This document shows, piece by piece, positions 1 to 11,900 of a DNA stretch of 64,000 bases (position 1 is its first letter; each line of letters starts with the position of its first letter). The notes under the pieces were generated by a model. The model worked only from the letters and a program-made list of their open reading frames with translations, did no database searches and had not been told where the DNA came from. Both the position numbers and the translations under genes were made by a program. This DNA comes from Apteryx mantelli (taxonomy: Eukaryota; Chordata; Aves; Apterygiformes; Apterygidae): positions 624,253-688,252 of the forward strand of contig NC_090014.1 in NCBI RefSeq assembly GCF_036417845.1, written 5' to 3'.

Positions 1-150
1 CTGCCCGCTCCCCCCCCCCCTTAAAGGCGCAGCGCACCACGAACGCGGCGGCGTTTAGACTGTTTTTATTTATTTACAAAACGGTCGGGGGAGGAAATAA
101 AACGCCGCGAACGAGGAGAAAGGGGAGCGGGGAGGGGGAAGGGGCACAGC

Positions 151-3100
151 TCACTTCAGAAACGCTACGTCCGGGATTTTCCCCTCCAGCTGCAAGACAT
201 GGTGGGGGGGGGGTTAACAGGGAGATCCTGGCAGGGGACCCAGGCGTCTGGGCTCCCCCCCGACCTCTGACTTACCTTGAGCTGGGTGAAGACCTGCCCA
301 GCCCGGCCGTAGTCCCAGTCGTTGTCCTGCAGGCACCTAGGGCGTAAAAACGGGGTGAGGGACGAGGCGGGAGAAGGGAAAGGGCCCCGGGGCAGGAGGG
401 GACAAGGTTGCGGGGCCCCGGGACGAGGGGGGGGATCCCACCGCTTCCCCCCCCCAGGACGAGGACTCACTTTTGGGACCACTCGAGGTTCATGCCCGAC
501 TGCATGGAGAAGGCGGCGAGCATCTCCTGCTGCTCGGCGGAGAGGGTGGGCACGGGGCTGGAGGAGGGCGTGGGCGCCGGCATGACGAAGGCCTTGCGGA
601 TTTCCTCCGTGGTGGCGTTGCGCACGAAGAGCTCGTCGTTGACGATGCAGAGTCTGGGGGGGACGCAGCCGTGAGGCGGGGATGGAGCGGTGCCCCCCCT
701 GGTCACCCCCCGCCCCGGCCGCCCCTCTTACCCCGTGTTGCCGGCTGGCACGGCGATGAACATGCGGGTGAAGGCGCGCACGGAGTCGCGGGATTTGCCG
801 TCCACTGCGGGGGGAAGCAGAGGGGGCAGCGGGTGAGCAGGAGGCGGCGGGGAGGGGGCCAAGCGGGGCCGCGGCGGGGAGGAACCCACCTTCCTTGAAG
901 ATCCCGTGCACGGCGAAGCAGAGCAGCGTATTCTGCAGAGGAAGAGAGGGGAGGGGTGAGCTGGTGTGCGCTGCCCGGCGGTGGCGGCCGCCGCGGCCCC
1001 TCGCTCACCGTCTGGGCGCAGACGTCCACCACGAAGGAGTTGACGTCGTGCTGGGTCTTGGGCAGCTCGTTGAGGAACGCCACCACGTTGAGCCGCGTGT
1101 GCTTGAGCAGCTTGAAGCGCATGGCTGGAGGGAGGGAGAGTGGTGAGGCCACGGCCGGCGCGGGGATGCCGCGGGGCCGGGGACGCTGCCGCCATGTCAC
1201 TTACTGGGGTCCTTGAGCTTCTTCACGTTCCTGCTGTCCTTGAAGTACTCGTTCAGGCTGTTCCTGCAGGAACGACAGTGCTGTGAGGCCGCGGGCAGCG
1301 CGCGGCAACCTGGTGGGGCCGGGAACAGGGCCGGGACCTACCTGGGCGGGTTTTGGGGCCCGAAGGGGATGCTGAGGGAGCAGCAGGCGCCGTCATGGTA
1401 GGCATCCAGCAGCCCCTGCCGGTCGCTGGAGTCGTAGATGGAGTAGTACCTGCGGCGGGGCAGGGAGAGGTGAGCAGAGGGCAGGCGGGAGCCCGGGCCA
1501 ACGCGCAGCCGCCGCCGCCGCACTTACTGCTGTAGGAACCGCAGCACCAGCACCTTCAGGTCGTCCGAGCCAAAGTAGCTGCCCTGGGGGGAGCGAAGGG
1601 ACGGTCGGGGCCCCCGCAGCAGCTGGCAGCCGCAGGGAGGCTCCAGCGGCCGCGCGCGGGCTCGGGGCCCCCCTGCCGGTGCAGCCCTACCTTGCAGGGG
1701 GGCAGCGTCGTGGGCGCCTCCACGTCGAAGGCGATGGGCGGGGGGAGCTCATGGCCGTCCTGGGGGAGAGCGGGGGGGGCGGTGAGGAGGGGGGGGGGGG
1801 CGGTGAGGAGGGGGGGGGGGGCCCCGTCTTGCGCCCCCACCGCCCGCCACAGCCCCCTGCCGCGGCCTGTCTCACTCACCAGGCGCAGCAGCTTCGGGAA
1901 ACGCTCTCTGACGGAGCTGTCGGGACAGAGAAGAGTCAGCGTGGCAGCCAGGCCGCCCGCGGGGGCCGGGCCGGGCCTCGCCTCCCCCGCGGGGAACGTC
2001 TGCCGCCGCCCCCCCTCCCACGCGGCCCCCGGGGGCCTCCCCTCGCCTGCCCTGCCGGGCCGCCCTCCCCGGAGCCGCCCCGCACGGCGGCGGCAGCCTC
2101 CCCCCCTCCTCTTCCCAACCGCCCCCCCGGGGCCGGGCCGGGGCTGCCCCTGCCCCAGGCGGGGGCCGGGGGCGGCGGTGCCCGAGGAGCCGGTGCCCCC
2201 GTGGGGCCCCGCCGTGGGCTCGGGACTTACCTGGCTCGTACTCACCTGCGCTTGGGCGCCCAGCGAGAAGGGGGACAGGGAGGGGAGGGGAAGGGGGACA
2301 AACCCCCCCTGGTCGCGGAGCAGCCGTCAGCACGAGCCGCCTAATTACAGCTGAGGAGGCGCCTGCGCCAGGGAGGCCCGGATCTAATTAGCAGCGGGAG
2401 AAGCAGGGGGGCAGCGGGGGACAGAGGGGGACAGCGGGGTCGGGGCACTCAGGGCAGAGCCTCTTCTCCTTGGTGCCGCTCCCTCCCGGTTCCAGGAGCG
2501 CGCTGGACTCCGGCACGGCTGCCTACGGAGCCAAGGGCCCTGCCTGCCTCGGAGCCGGCGCCGGCGCAGCCAGAGGCGCCACGGGGTCTGTCCGGAGCTG
2601 CCCGGAGCGGGCTGGAGGCCTGCGCCAGGCCTGGGATCGCGGGAGCCTCCTCGTGCTGGCCGCGGCGAGGCGGCAGGGTTTGGCCACTGCACGGCTGTGC
2701 CTGTCTTAGGTTGTTCCTCCCGTGAGGAATCTTACCCGTCTCTGGCTAACCAGCCATCGTCGAGGGCCAAACGGAGGCGCAAACGGGGTGGCAGCTCCGG
2801 CGTGGAGGGAAGGGGGGGGCCGGGGGCAGCGAGGCGGCGCCCCCCCCATCGTGCACGGCGGCACCCACGGACGGGCGGAGCATGCCGGCACAGAGAGCCC
2901 CGTCCGGGCGGCGGAGGGGCGGGAGCGGCGGGCAGGGAGCGGGCACTGGGGAGAAGAGGCTGCGTCTCCCGGGCCCAGGGAGGGAAAAGCTGGGAAAGAG
3001 TGGAGCTGGGGGGGCAGCAGGGAGGAAGGAGCAGAGGGAAAGCAGGGCTCCAACCAGCTGTAAGAGACGCGCTGTCCACGGGCTCCGGGGCTGCGGCCCA

Positions 3101-5701
3101 TCCAGGGCCCGGCACCGCGACCAGGGGCCGGAGGGGAGCCGGAGTGGGGGGGCGTCTGGACGCCGGCGAGCGGATGGCGCCGGGGGGGGGCAGCCTCTCT
3201 CCGTCCTGGCGTGCTGCCCCCGCGGGGCAGGGGCGGCCCGCGGGCCCCAGGGGCCGCCCCAAGGCTGCCACTGACCTGATGTAGGTGGACTGGTCGCGGA
3301 AGGCGTCGCACAGCGGGTTTCCGTCCAGCCAGAGCTCCTCCAGTTTGAGCCCCTTCACCTTGTCCAGCTCGCGGTCCGACTTCAGCTGCGGCAGAGTGGA
3401 GAGGGGGCCGTGAGGGGGGGCGGCGGGGCGGGAGGGGGGCGGCAGCGGCAGCGCAGCACCCACCTCGTTGCGAGAGAGGTCGAGGATCTTGAGGCTGGCG
3501 GCCTTCTGCGCCAGCTCGCCCAGGTCGTCCAGGCGGTAGAGCTTGTTGCTGCTCAGGTTCAGCGACAGCAGCTGCGGAGGCAAAGCCGGGGGATGAGTGA
3601 AAAGAAGGAAAATGAGAAGAAGAAGGAGAAAACGGCGGCTGCGGCCTCGTCCTCACCTCGGGGATGTTCTCCTCGATGATGCGCAGCACCACCAGCATGC
3701 AGCTGCGCTGGTTCAGCACCACGTCGATGCTCTGCGACATCAAGTCTGCGGCGGCACAAGGGAGTGAAGCGCCCGCTGCCATGGCCTCCCCCGGCGCTCC
3801 GTGCCCCCGCGCCACCACTCACCCGGGTCCGTGCGCAGGCTCTTGAGATCTAAAGCCTTCTGCGAGCCGTCGTACCTCTTGCTCATGCACAGCTGGAAGA
3901 GCATAGGCAGGGTTGGGGGGGCGGGCGGCCACGGCAGCTCCCTCAGCCCCGCGCCACCCCCCAGCCCCGCTCACCTTCACCTGCTCAATCTCCTCCGGCT
4001 TCAGCTCGTTCTGCAGAGACTGTGGCGGAGCCGAGGAGTTGATGATTATCACCACCTGCAAAGGAACACAGTGAGATGCTGCCGCCACCGCCTGGCCAAG
4101 AGGGTGCTGGCCCCGCGGGGGGGTCGCTCTGTGGGGCCGGGCAGCCGCCGATGCCGCCACTGCTGCACCTTATAGTTGTCCCTGTCGGTGATCTTGCGGG
4201 AGACCTGCTTGAGCGCGCTGGCGGTGGTGGCGTCCTCCACGTAGAACTGGGCCCGGTTGTGGTCGTAGTGGAACTAGGGGAGGTGGAAGGGGCGCTCAGC
4301 CCGCGCGCCGAGTCGGGAACAACCCGCCGCCGGACCCCTCGCTCCACTTTCCCGCTTCCCCTTTTGGGGCCAGTTCGGAGGCAGGCGAGCACCTCGGCGC
4401 CTCCCTGAAAGGGGAAGCGGGAGGGGAAAGCCGGACACCTGGGCGCCCTCCCCGCCGCCCCGGCCCTCACTCACCTCGACGGGGGTGAAGGGAACACTGC
4501 AGAGGTTCTGGATCGAGCTCAGCAACCACGACTTATCGTATTTCTTCCCGTAAGGAATCTGGGGGAGGAAATCATCCAGCGTTAGGGAGCCTGTGGGCAC
4601 GGACAGGACGGCTGCGAGGAACCGTGGGGCGTCGGGACGTGGCGGCACCCGCCCCACTCACTGTGATCTTGAACCAGTTGCGCCGGCCGCCGTCGCGGCT
4701 GCTGCTGCCGCTGCGCTCCTGGGCAGGGAGGTCTCGTCGCACCGTGATGTGGATGTTGGCGGCACGGTTGGGCCGCGGCCCGTAGGGCAAACTGCGGAAG
4801 GAAAAGGGGGAAACAGGAGGAACGTCGGGTTTGGGGACCCCCCCCGGCTCCCCCCGTCCCGCCGCCGCTGCGGCCACACTCACTATCGGCTCCGGGGGCT
4901 GTCGTGGGCGTCGCTCATGGGCACGTCGCCGTCGTCCTCCTCCAGGCGGGTGCGGAGGCCGGCGGCGCCGCGGCTGCGCACCCGGCTGTTGGCCTCGCTG
5001 TACAGCTTGCTGCGGAACGGGCCCCGGCCCTTCTTCCGCCGCCCCGAGAAGCCACGGCCGCTGACGCGGTCATCGTGCTCTGCGCCGGGAGCGCCGCCGT
5101 CAGCTGCCACCCGGACGGACCCGTTCCCGCTCCCCAGGGTGACCCCCCCCCCCCCCAGCGCCGGTACCGACTGGGCCCGGGGCTCCCTGCGACCGCCGGT
5201 ACCGACTAAGCCCGGGACAGGCCCTAACTGGTACCGACTGGAGCCGGGATCTTTCCTCCTCCCGGTACCCACCAGACTCAGAATCCCCCCACCTGCTCCC
5301 GGTACCGACCAGTCTGGAGTCCCGCCCCCGTTCCCGGTACCGACTGGGCCCAAAGTCTCCTCTGCTCCCGGTACCGACCGGGTTAGAGTCCCGCTCTCGG
5401 TACCGACCAGGCCCGGACCCGCCCCGATACCCACCGGGCCCAACGCTGCCCTGCCCCGCGGCACTGGCAAGGCCCGGAGCCCCCCCCCCTCCCCCCGGTA
5501 CCGACCGGGCCGGAGTCCCGTCCCGTTCCCCCCGGTACCGACCAGGCCCGGAGCTCCCAACCGCGGTACCCACCGGGCCCAGCGCCCCCCTGGCCCGCGG
5601 CACCGGCAGGGCCCGGCGCTCCCCCCTCACCCCGCTCCCGGTCCCGCCCGGCCGGCGCCGCCCCGCTCACCGCTGTACCCCCCCTTGCCCTCCTCCGCCA
5701 T
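151..5701 (-). CDS. NXF1: NXF1, nuclear RNA export factor 1 (about 21 coding exons)
   Basis: Bulk mRNA export receptor that works with NXT1 at nuclear pores. The first coding exon (5671-5701) encodes [10 protein letters not shown] and ends at a GTGAG donor. It is followed by an Arg-rich RNA-binding N-terminus with [12 protein letters not shown], the RRM-like domain ([23 protein letters not shown]), leucine-rich repeats ([36 protein letters not shown]), the NTF2-like domain ([40 protein letters not shown]) and the C-terminal UBA-like domain ([35 protein letters not shown]), ending DVAFLK and a stop at 151-153. About 21 exons can be traced, as in mammalian NXF1. An AATAAA signal in gene sense lies at 65-70. 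The intron at about 1920-3280 is by far the longest and carries a CTE motif. Identification rests on near-identity across all domains. Confidence 0.97.
2220..2275 (-). promoter_or_regulatory. Acceptor and paired splice donors inside the NXF1 CTE intron
   Basis: In gene sense a C/T-rich tract leads to GCGCAG, immediately followed by GTGAGTACGAGCCAG and then GTAAGT. This gives an acceptor with two consensus donors 15 bases apart. If the 15-base segment were used as a micro-exon from the phase-2 donor of the preceding exon, the reading frame would meet TGA at once, so it could act only as a poison exon. It may equally be chance in C/T-rich DNA. Confidence 0.35.
2696..2752 (-). promoter_or_regulatory. 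CTE-like RNA export element inside the NXF1 intron
   Basis: In gene sense the sequence reads ACGGGTAAGA, then a perfect 6-bp hairpin (TTCCTC/GAGGAA), then AACCTAAGACAGG. These two segments are the internal loop that NXF1 binds in constitutive transport elements, first described in Mason-Pfizer monkey virus. An outer GGCTG/CAGCC pairing also flanks the loop. Mammalian NXF1 intron 10 is known to hold a CTE that lets an intron-retaining NXF1 mRNA leave the nucleus. This intron interrupts the same place (after QSTYI, before RERFPKLL). Only one loop is seen here, whereas the viral element has two. Confidence 0.8.
5150..5640. repeat. GGTACCGAC minisatellite in NXF1 intron 1
   Basis: Degenerate tandem array of roughly 30-45-bp units, each with a GGTACCGAC(C/T)GGGCCCGGA core. 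It fills nearly all of NXF1 intron 1. Confidence 0.9.
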
Positions 5702-5980
5702 CGCCGCCGCGCGCTCCCGGCAACCGACCGCGGCCCCGCCGCGGCCGCGCACGCGCGCCACGCCCCCCGCGCGCGTCACTTCCGCCTCAGGGCGCCGCGG
5801 CCGCCCGCGCCTGCCCTTTGCGCATGCGCCCTCCCCGCGCAACCACTTCCGCCCCCCCCCGCCGCCGCCGCCAGCTCCAGCGCCCCCTGCGGGGCCGGGG
5901 GAGGGAGCGCGCCCGCAGCGCTGCGGGTTCGAGTCCCGCCGCCGGCCAGGAACGAGGCGGCGCCACCAAGGACCGAAAGC
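5702..5980. other. CpG-rich NXF1 promoter and STX5 3' flank
   Basis: No gene was seen. The stretch is CpG-dense with several ACTTCCGCC-type ETS-like sites, as expected for the NXF1 promoter. An ATTAAA signal in minus sense at 5981-5986 marks the end of STX5. An isolated GGTTCGAGTCC tRNA B-box look-alike is at 5926-5936. Confidence 0.6.
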
Positions 5981-6286
5981 TTTAATGGGGGTCGGGGGCG
6001 GCCCGGGGGCCCCGGCGCGCGAGGGCACGGGCACGGCAGCCACCATGACCGGGCAGCACCGGCCACGGCATAGGCTGCAGGGAGCTGTGCCGGGGAGAGC
6101 GGAGCTCCAAGGAGGCGACGCCACGGCCCCAGAGCTGGGCGTGCGGCCGGGGGCGTCAGTCCAGGCAGCCAACGCGTCCCTGCCCCAGTCCCCGGGTGCG
6201 AGTCCGAGCCCTGGGGGCCGCCGCGAGTCTCCGAGCCCCAACAGTCCGAGCGGGGCCGAGTCCATCCGCAGGGACTGGGAGGGGAC

Positions 6287-8083
6287 TCAGGCCAGAAAGA
6301 CAACAAAGATAATGAAGAAGACGATGAGGATGAGGAAGATCTTGACCATCAGCCAGCGGTTGGAGGTGACGGACTGGAAGTACTTGAGGATCTCCCCGTG
6401 GGCGGCCTCCACGTTCAGCTGCGTGTCCTCCACGCTGGCGTCGATCCTGCGGGCAAAGGCGGGCGCTGAGGGGAGGCAGGCGCCGGGGGGCGGCCGGGGC
6501 CGGGGCGCGGGGACGTGGACATGGACACTACCTCTGGATGGTCTCTTCCTGCTCCTTCACCATGTGTGCCAGCTGCTGGAAGATGGAGCCTAGCTCCACG
6601 ATGGTGGACTCTATGTTCTGCATCGTGTCAGCCCGGCTCTGGATGTACGAATCCTGTGGGAAGGGAGAGGGTCAGCGTCTCCGCACAGCCCGGAGCTGCC
6701 GTACAGCACCGCCGGATGCCTGGGCCCATCCCCACCTGCTCGTTGATCAGCTGCAGCTGCTGGCTCGTCCGCGCGTCCATGTCGATGGCGACGTCCCCGG
6801 CGCGCGGCGCCTCGTCCTGCAGCACCGCGGAGCCGCCTGCGGCAGAGCGGGGCCTGAGCACGGGGCCGAGACCCCCCCGGCCACCCCCCAGCGCCCCGCG
6901 GACACTCACCCAGGTTGCCGGCGGCGAGGGGCAAGGCGGAGACGGGGGCGCGGGAGAAGTGCTCGCGGCGGCTGCGCTGCTGCTTCAGGTTCTGGGGGAG
7001 GCAACGGCGGGGTGAGAGCAGGGAGGGCGGCAGCACGGGGCGGGGGGCGAGCGCTTACCTCCGTCCTCACTTCCAGCACGGATTTGAAGTCGTTGGACAT
7101 GGAGGCCAGCTTGGACTAGGGGGTGGGAAGCGGAGGGTGAGCGTCGGCGCGGACGGAGCGGCGTCCCCATCCCTGTCCCCCCCATCCCCGTCCCACCTGC
7201 AGCGACACCACCACGGTGTTGGAGTGGGTCTGGACGTGCCGCCCGCTCTGGCTGCCCTTGGCCCGCACCACATCCTGCAGCTGGGCGATCTGCTTGTTGA
7301 GGCTGTTGATGTCCTGGGGGGCAGGCGGGGGGCATCAGTGCGGCCCCCCCCAGCCGCAGACCCCCCCCCCGGCCCCCTGAACGCGGCCGCCAGCCCCTAC
7401 CTGCTTGATGATGTAGGTGAGCTCCTCAATCTCCACCGCCTTGTCGTCGAAGAGCGACTTCCGCTTGGCCACTGCGAGCGGGCAGAGAAGGGGGGGGAAA
7501 CGGGGGCTGAGGGTTCTCGCCACCCCCCCCACCTGGCCCTGCATGTCCCCCCCGACCCCCCCTGGCCACCGCACTCACGGATCGTCAGCTTCTCCAGCTT
7601 GGCAAAGGTGTTGCTCAGGTCCTTCCCGATGCGCCTGAGGCGGGAGAGGGGCCCGTGAGTGCCGGGGAGGTTTGTGCCCCCCCCCCCCCCCCGCGAGCCC
7701 CCTCCCTCCTGCCCCACTCACTTTGCCATGACAGCGAACTCGCTCCGCTGCCGCGCGGCGCTCAGGGCTGGTCTGCTCAGCTGCAGCCCGTTCTGCGGGG
7801 GGGGGGACGACACGCAGGGGGGGTGAGACCGGGGCGTCCCCCCCCCGTGTCCGTCCCCCCCACCCCCGGGACTCACCTGGCGGCTCTGCAGCGATTTGCA
7901 GGCAGAGAGGAACTCCTGGGTGCGGTCGCGGCAGGACATGGTGGCAGTAGGGGGGGCGGCGGCGGGAGGGGGCGCGGGGGGGGGCAGCGGCTGCGTTCGC
8001 GGGGGCAACGGCTGCGTCCGGGGGGGGCCCACGTAGACGCCCTGCTCCGTGTTCCTAGAGCCGTGGCGGCGCCGCGCGGGCAT
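6287..8083 (-). CDS. STX5: STX5, syntaxin-5, Golgi/ER Qa-SNARE
   Basis: t-SNARE for ER-Golgi and intra-Golgi vesicle fusion. Exons read in order: MPARRRHGSRNTEQGVYVG (N-terminal extension with an Arg cluster), MSCRDRTQEFLSACKSLQSR (Sly1-binding peptide), RIGKDLSNTFAKLEKLTI, KRKSLFDDKAVEIEELTYII, the Habc region, LASMSNDFKSVLEVRTE, SRREHFSRAPVSALPLA, the SNARE helix (QQLQLINEQ, DSYIQSRADTMQNIESTIVE) and a C-terminal anchor ending FIIFVVFLA with stop at 6287-6289. The longest start is at 8083. A second in-frame Met at 7939 corresponds to the short isoform known in mammals. An ATTAAA signal lies at 5981-5986. The identification is secure. Confidence 0.97.
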
Positions 8084-8884
8084 CGGGCCTCATCACCTGC
8101 CGCCAGCGCGGCGTCAGCGGCCGCCGCCGGGACCCAGGCAGCTGGGGCCTCCCCCGTGCCCCCCCCGGGGACCCAGACGTCCGGGACCCCAACCCTGGGG
8201 GGCCCAGGCGTCCAAGACCTCCGTTTCCCCCCCCCTCCAGGGGGCCCAGGTGTCCGGGGCCCCGGCTCATCCCCCCCCCGGGGACTCAGGCGTCCGGGGC
8301 CCCCGTACCCCCCCCCCCACGGAACCCAGGCGTCCGGGACCCCAACCCCGCGGGGCCCGGGCGTCCGGGACCCCCCGTGCCCCCCCCCCCCAGGGGGCCC
8401 AGGCGTCCGGCGACCCCGTTCCCCTCCCCCCCCCCTCCACAGGACCCAGGCGTCCGGGGCCCCGGCTCACCCCCCCCCCCCCCGGTAGGCCCAGGCGTCC
8501 GGGCCCGGCGGTTCGAGGCCAGGCCCCGTTGTGCGGAGCGGAGAGGGGGCTGCGCGCCCCCCCCCCGGCGCGGCGGAGTCCTCCCGACCCGGAAGTGCTC
8601 GCGGCCCCGCCCCGACCCCCCCGCGCTCACCGGGCCGCGGCTCGGGCGCGCGGCGCAGCTGCTGCCCGGGACCCACCGGCCGGGCCCGACGTCACTGCCA
8701 CGTCTCCCCCCGCCCCGCGCGCCGCGCCGCGTCACCCGCCGCGCCTTAAAGGGGCAACGGCGCCTGGCTGGGGCAACGGCGCCTGGCTGGCGCCCCCTGG
8801 CGGCAGCGGCGGAGCGGTGGGGCCCACCCCGACCCCCCCCCCCAGCAGAGGGACAACGGGCGACACCGTGGGGTCACAGAGTCC
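8084..8884. repeat. STX5 promoter region with a CCCAGGCGTCCGGG array
   Basis: Intergenic stretch between the STX5 start and the WDR74 3' end. Positions 8130-8510 hold about ten degenerate copies of a 30-45-bp unit with core GGCCCAGGCGTCCGGG separated by C-runs. After it come CpG-rich DNA with CCGGAAGTG (ETS-like) sites and a short direct repeat, GGGCAACGGCGCCTGGCTGG, at about 8752-8790. No coding exon was recognised. Confidence 0.75.
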
Positions 8885-8936
8885 TTTATGGGTGCGAGAC
8901 CGGGGGGGCCGCGCCGCCGAGCCCCCCCCGCCGCCC

Positions 8937-11900
8937 TCACGGCCCCGGGCTCTTGCGCTTGGCGGGCCGGCGGCCGGGGGGGGCTGGGAGGGGCACTGGC
9001 TCCATGGCGGCCCAGAGTGCGTCGGCATCCGCGTCGGCGGCGTCCTCGTCCCCGTCCTCGTCCCCGTCCCTGTCCGCCGCGGGGGACGGCGCCGCCGGGG
9101 CCTGGGGGAGCAGCGTGACGGCGAGGAGGGGGCCGGACCCCCTCGCGGCCCCCCCATGGCCTTGACGTGTCCCCCCACATCCCCTCAGTGTGTTCCCCGC
9201 TGCGTCCCCCCCATGTCCCCCAGTGCATCCCCCAATGTTTCCCGATGTGTCCCCCCACATCCCCCCATTGTGTCCCCGAATGTCCCCCCACATCTCCCCA
9301 CGTCCCCCCACATCTCCCCGTGTCCAGTGTGTCCCCTGATGTCCCTCCATGTCCTCCGCCGGGCGCTCACCTCCCAGTCCTGGCGGCTGCTCAGCAGCAG
9401 GCAGTTGAGCCGCGACTTCAGGTAGACCTGGGGGGGGTCGGGATCAGGGCAAGGGCCGGGGGGGGGACGACACGGCTGGGGGGGACACGGCTGGGATCCC
9501 CCGCCTCACCTTGTGCCGCGGCCGCTGGTCTCCCAGGCGGTGGATGCGGAGGAAGCGGTCGAGGCCGCAGGAGGCCACAAGGGGCCGGCTGGGGTGGCAC
9601 TGGAGCCCCCGCACGCCGCCCGCGATGCCCTTCAGGCACCGCAGCAGCCGCCCTGGGGGGGCAGGGGGAGCTGGGGGGGCGCCGGGGGGGGGCGCCGTCC
9701 CCATCCCCGTCCCCCCCATCCCCGCGGCCCCTCACCTTGGCGCAGGTCGATCACAGCCAGGTCCCCGCGGGCGCTGCCCACCACCACCGAGCTGCGGGGA
9801 GACGCGTCAGGTGCCGCCGCCCCCCCCCGCCACGCAGCAGGGAGGGCCCAGGCATCCGGGCGCCCCCCCCTTCCCCCCCCCAGGGCCGGACTCACTCAGC
9901 CCCCGGCGCGAGGGAGAGCGCGGTCAGGGGGTGCTCGCCGAAGGTCGTCTCCAGCACTGGGCGCCGCTGCGGGGAGCTGGGGTCGTAGAGCCGCACCTGG
10001 GGAGTCAGCGGGGTCGGGGGGGGCCGAGAGGGGCCCCCCAGCCCCGAAGCGCCCCCAAAAACGCCCTGAATAGCCCCCAAAAGTGCCCCGAAGAGGCCCG
10101 GACCTGATGATGCCCGGTGCACGTCACGATCTTGTCAGAGCCGGGCAGGAACTGGAGATCGCGGTCCCAGATGGGGACGTGGAGGTTGAGCCAGTCGTTC
10201 CTCACCTGCGGGGACACGGGGACACTCGTGGGGACACCAAGGACACGGGGGGGGACACTTGCAGGGACATGCGGGGACATGGGGGACATTTGCAGGGCCG
10301 CAGCGAGCGCGTGGCCACCTCCAACGCTCGCAGGCCCACTTGTGGGGACACTGGCGGGGACATGGGGGGACACAGGGGGACACTCGCGGGGACGCAGCGG
10401 GCACACGGCCACTCCCAGCGCTTGCGGGGACGCGGGGGGACCCGGGGACACGCGGGGACCCTCGCGTGGGGACGCACTCACGTTCTTGGCGCGGAAGAGG
10501 GGCTCCCCAGGCCGCTGCAGGTCCCAAACCTTGAGGCCGTTGTCCCGGCCGCCGGTGGCGACGCGCTGGGGCCGCGCCGGGTCCTGGCGCATGCGGCACA
10601 GCCCGGCGCCCGCCTGCAGCTCCAGCTGCACCCGCAGGGGCGACGGGGACGTCACCGGGTGGCGGGGACAGCCCCAGCCGCCGGCGCCATCCCCAAGCCA
10701 CCGCTGCCATCCCTGAGCCGCCGGCGGCCGCCACACTCACATTCTCAGCGTCGTCCTCGCACCACACCTTGAGCAGCCCCGACTCCACGCAGGTGATGAG
10801 GGCGCTGCTGGGACGGGAGAGATACCGCCGTTGGGGTGGGACATGGGGGGACGCCGTCCCCGTCCCCATGTCCCCGTGTCCATCCCCGTCCCGTCCCCAT
10901 CTCTGTTTCCATCCCGTCCCCATCCCCATCCCGGTCTCCATTCCCATCCCGGTCCTGTCCCCATCCCCATTTCCATCGCCATCTCCATTTCCATCCCTGT
11001 TCTGTCTCTGTCCGCATGTCCCTGTCTCCATCCCTGTCCCGTCCCCAGCTCCATTCTGTCCCCATCTCCGTTCCTACCCCTGTCTCAGTTCCGTCCCCAT
11101 CCCCGTCTCCATGCCCATGCTGTCCCCGTCCCCGTCGCCCACCTGCCATGAACCGCCAGGCCGCAGAAGGGGCCCTGGCCGCCGGGGCAGAGCCGCGTCT
11201 CCGTGAACTTCCCCTTCTCGGTGCTGAAGCGCTTCACGGCGCCGTCCAGGCAGCCCACCAGCACCTGGGGGGGCAGCGGGCTCAGGGCCCAGGCGCCCCC
11301 CCCGCGGGCCCAGGCGTCCGGCCCCCCTCACCCCTCACCTCGGACTCGGCGGCGTCCCCCCAGCACAGCGCGCAGATGCCCTGCGCCCGGCTCAGCGACC
11401 CGGCGCTCGTGTAGTTCGTGGCCTGTTTCCGCTGCAGGTTCACACCTGGGGGGGGAAGAGTCGCAGACTGGGGGGACCCCGGGATGGGGGGGCAGGATGG
11501 GGACCCCCAGGCTGGGGGGGTCCTGCACCCCCCCCGACCCACACACGGTGATCAGATCCGATCTGCGTCTAGGGTACAAGAGAGAGAAGCCCCCCCAGGA
11601 CCGGACCTCCCCAGGGACAGGAGCTCCCGGAACAAGGACCCCCCCCGGGACAGGGACCCCCCCGGGACAGGAGTCCCCGGAACAAGGCGAGCCCCCGGAA
11701 CAAGGACCCCCCCCGGGACATGCACCCCCCCAGGGACAGGAGTCCCCCGGGACAGGGACCCCCCGCAGCCGCGGCAGTCGCCGGTGCCCGCCCCAGCCTG
11801 AGCCCCCCCCCGTGCCAGGACCCCCTCCGGGCTCCCCCATCGGCCCCTCCGCCGCGCCACCTCCCCGGTCACCGGGTCCCCCCCCCGCTCCCACCTTTGA

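Noticed and set aside
5880-5955. tRNA-like 3' half (GCGGG-TTCGAGT-CCCGC stem-loop, B-box)
   Set aside because: No A-box, D-arm or anticodon arm lies upstream at the right distance, and the acceptor stem does not pair convincingly.
4593-6593. Very long open frames antisense to real genes (for example 4593-6593, 19502-21604, 39819-42089)
   Set aside because: They arise because GC-rich DNA has few stop codons. They are low-complexity Pro/Arg/Gly/Ala sequences without domains and overlap verified exons on the other strand.
5970-8100. TMEM223, expected near TMEM179B and NXF1 in human order
   Set aside because: Nothing resembling it was seen beside NXF1 or TMEM179B. The gene order is rearranged here, so it may lie outside the window.
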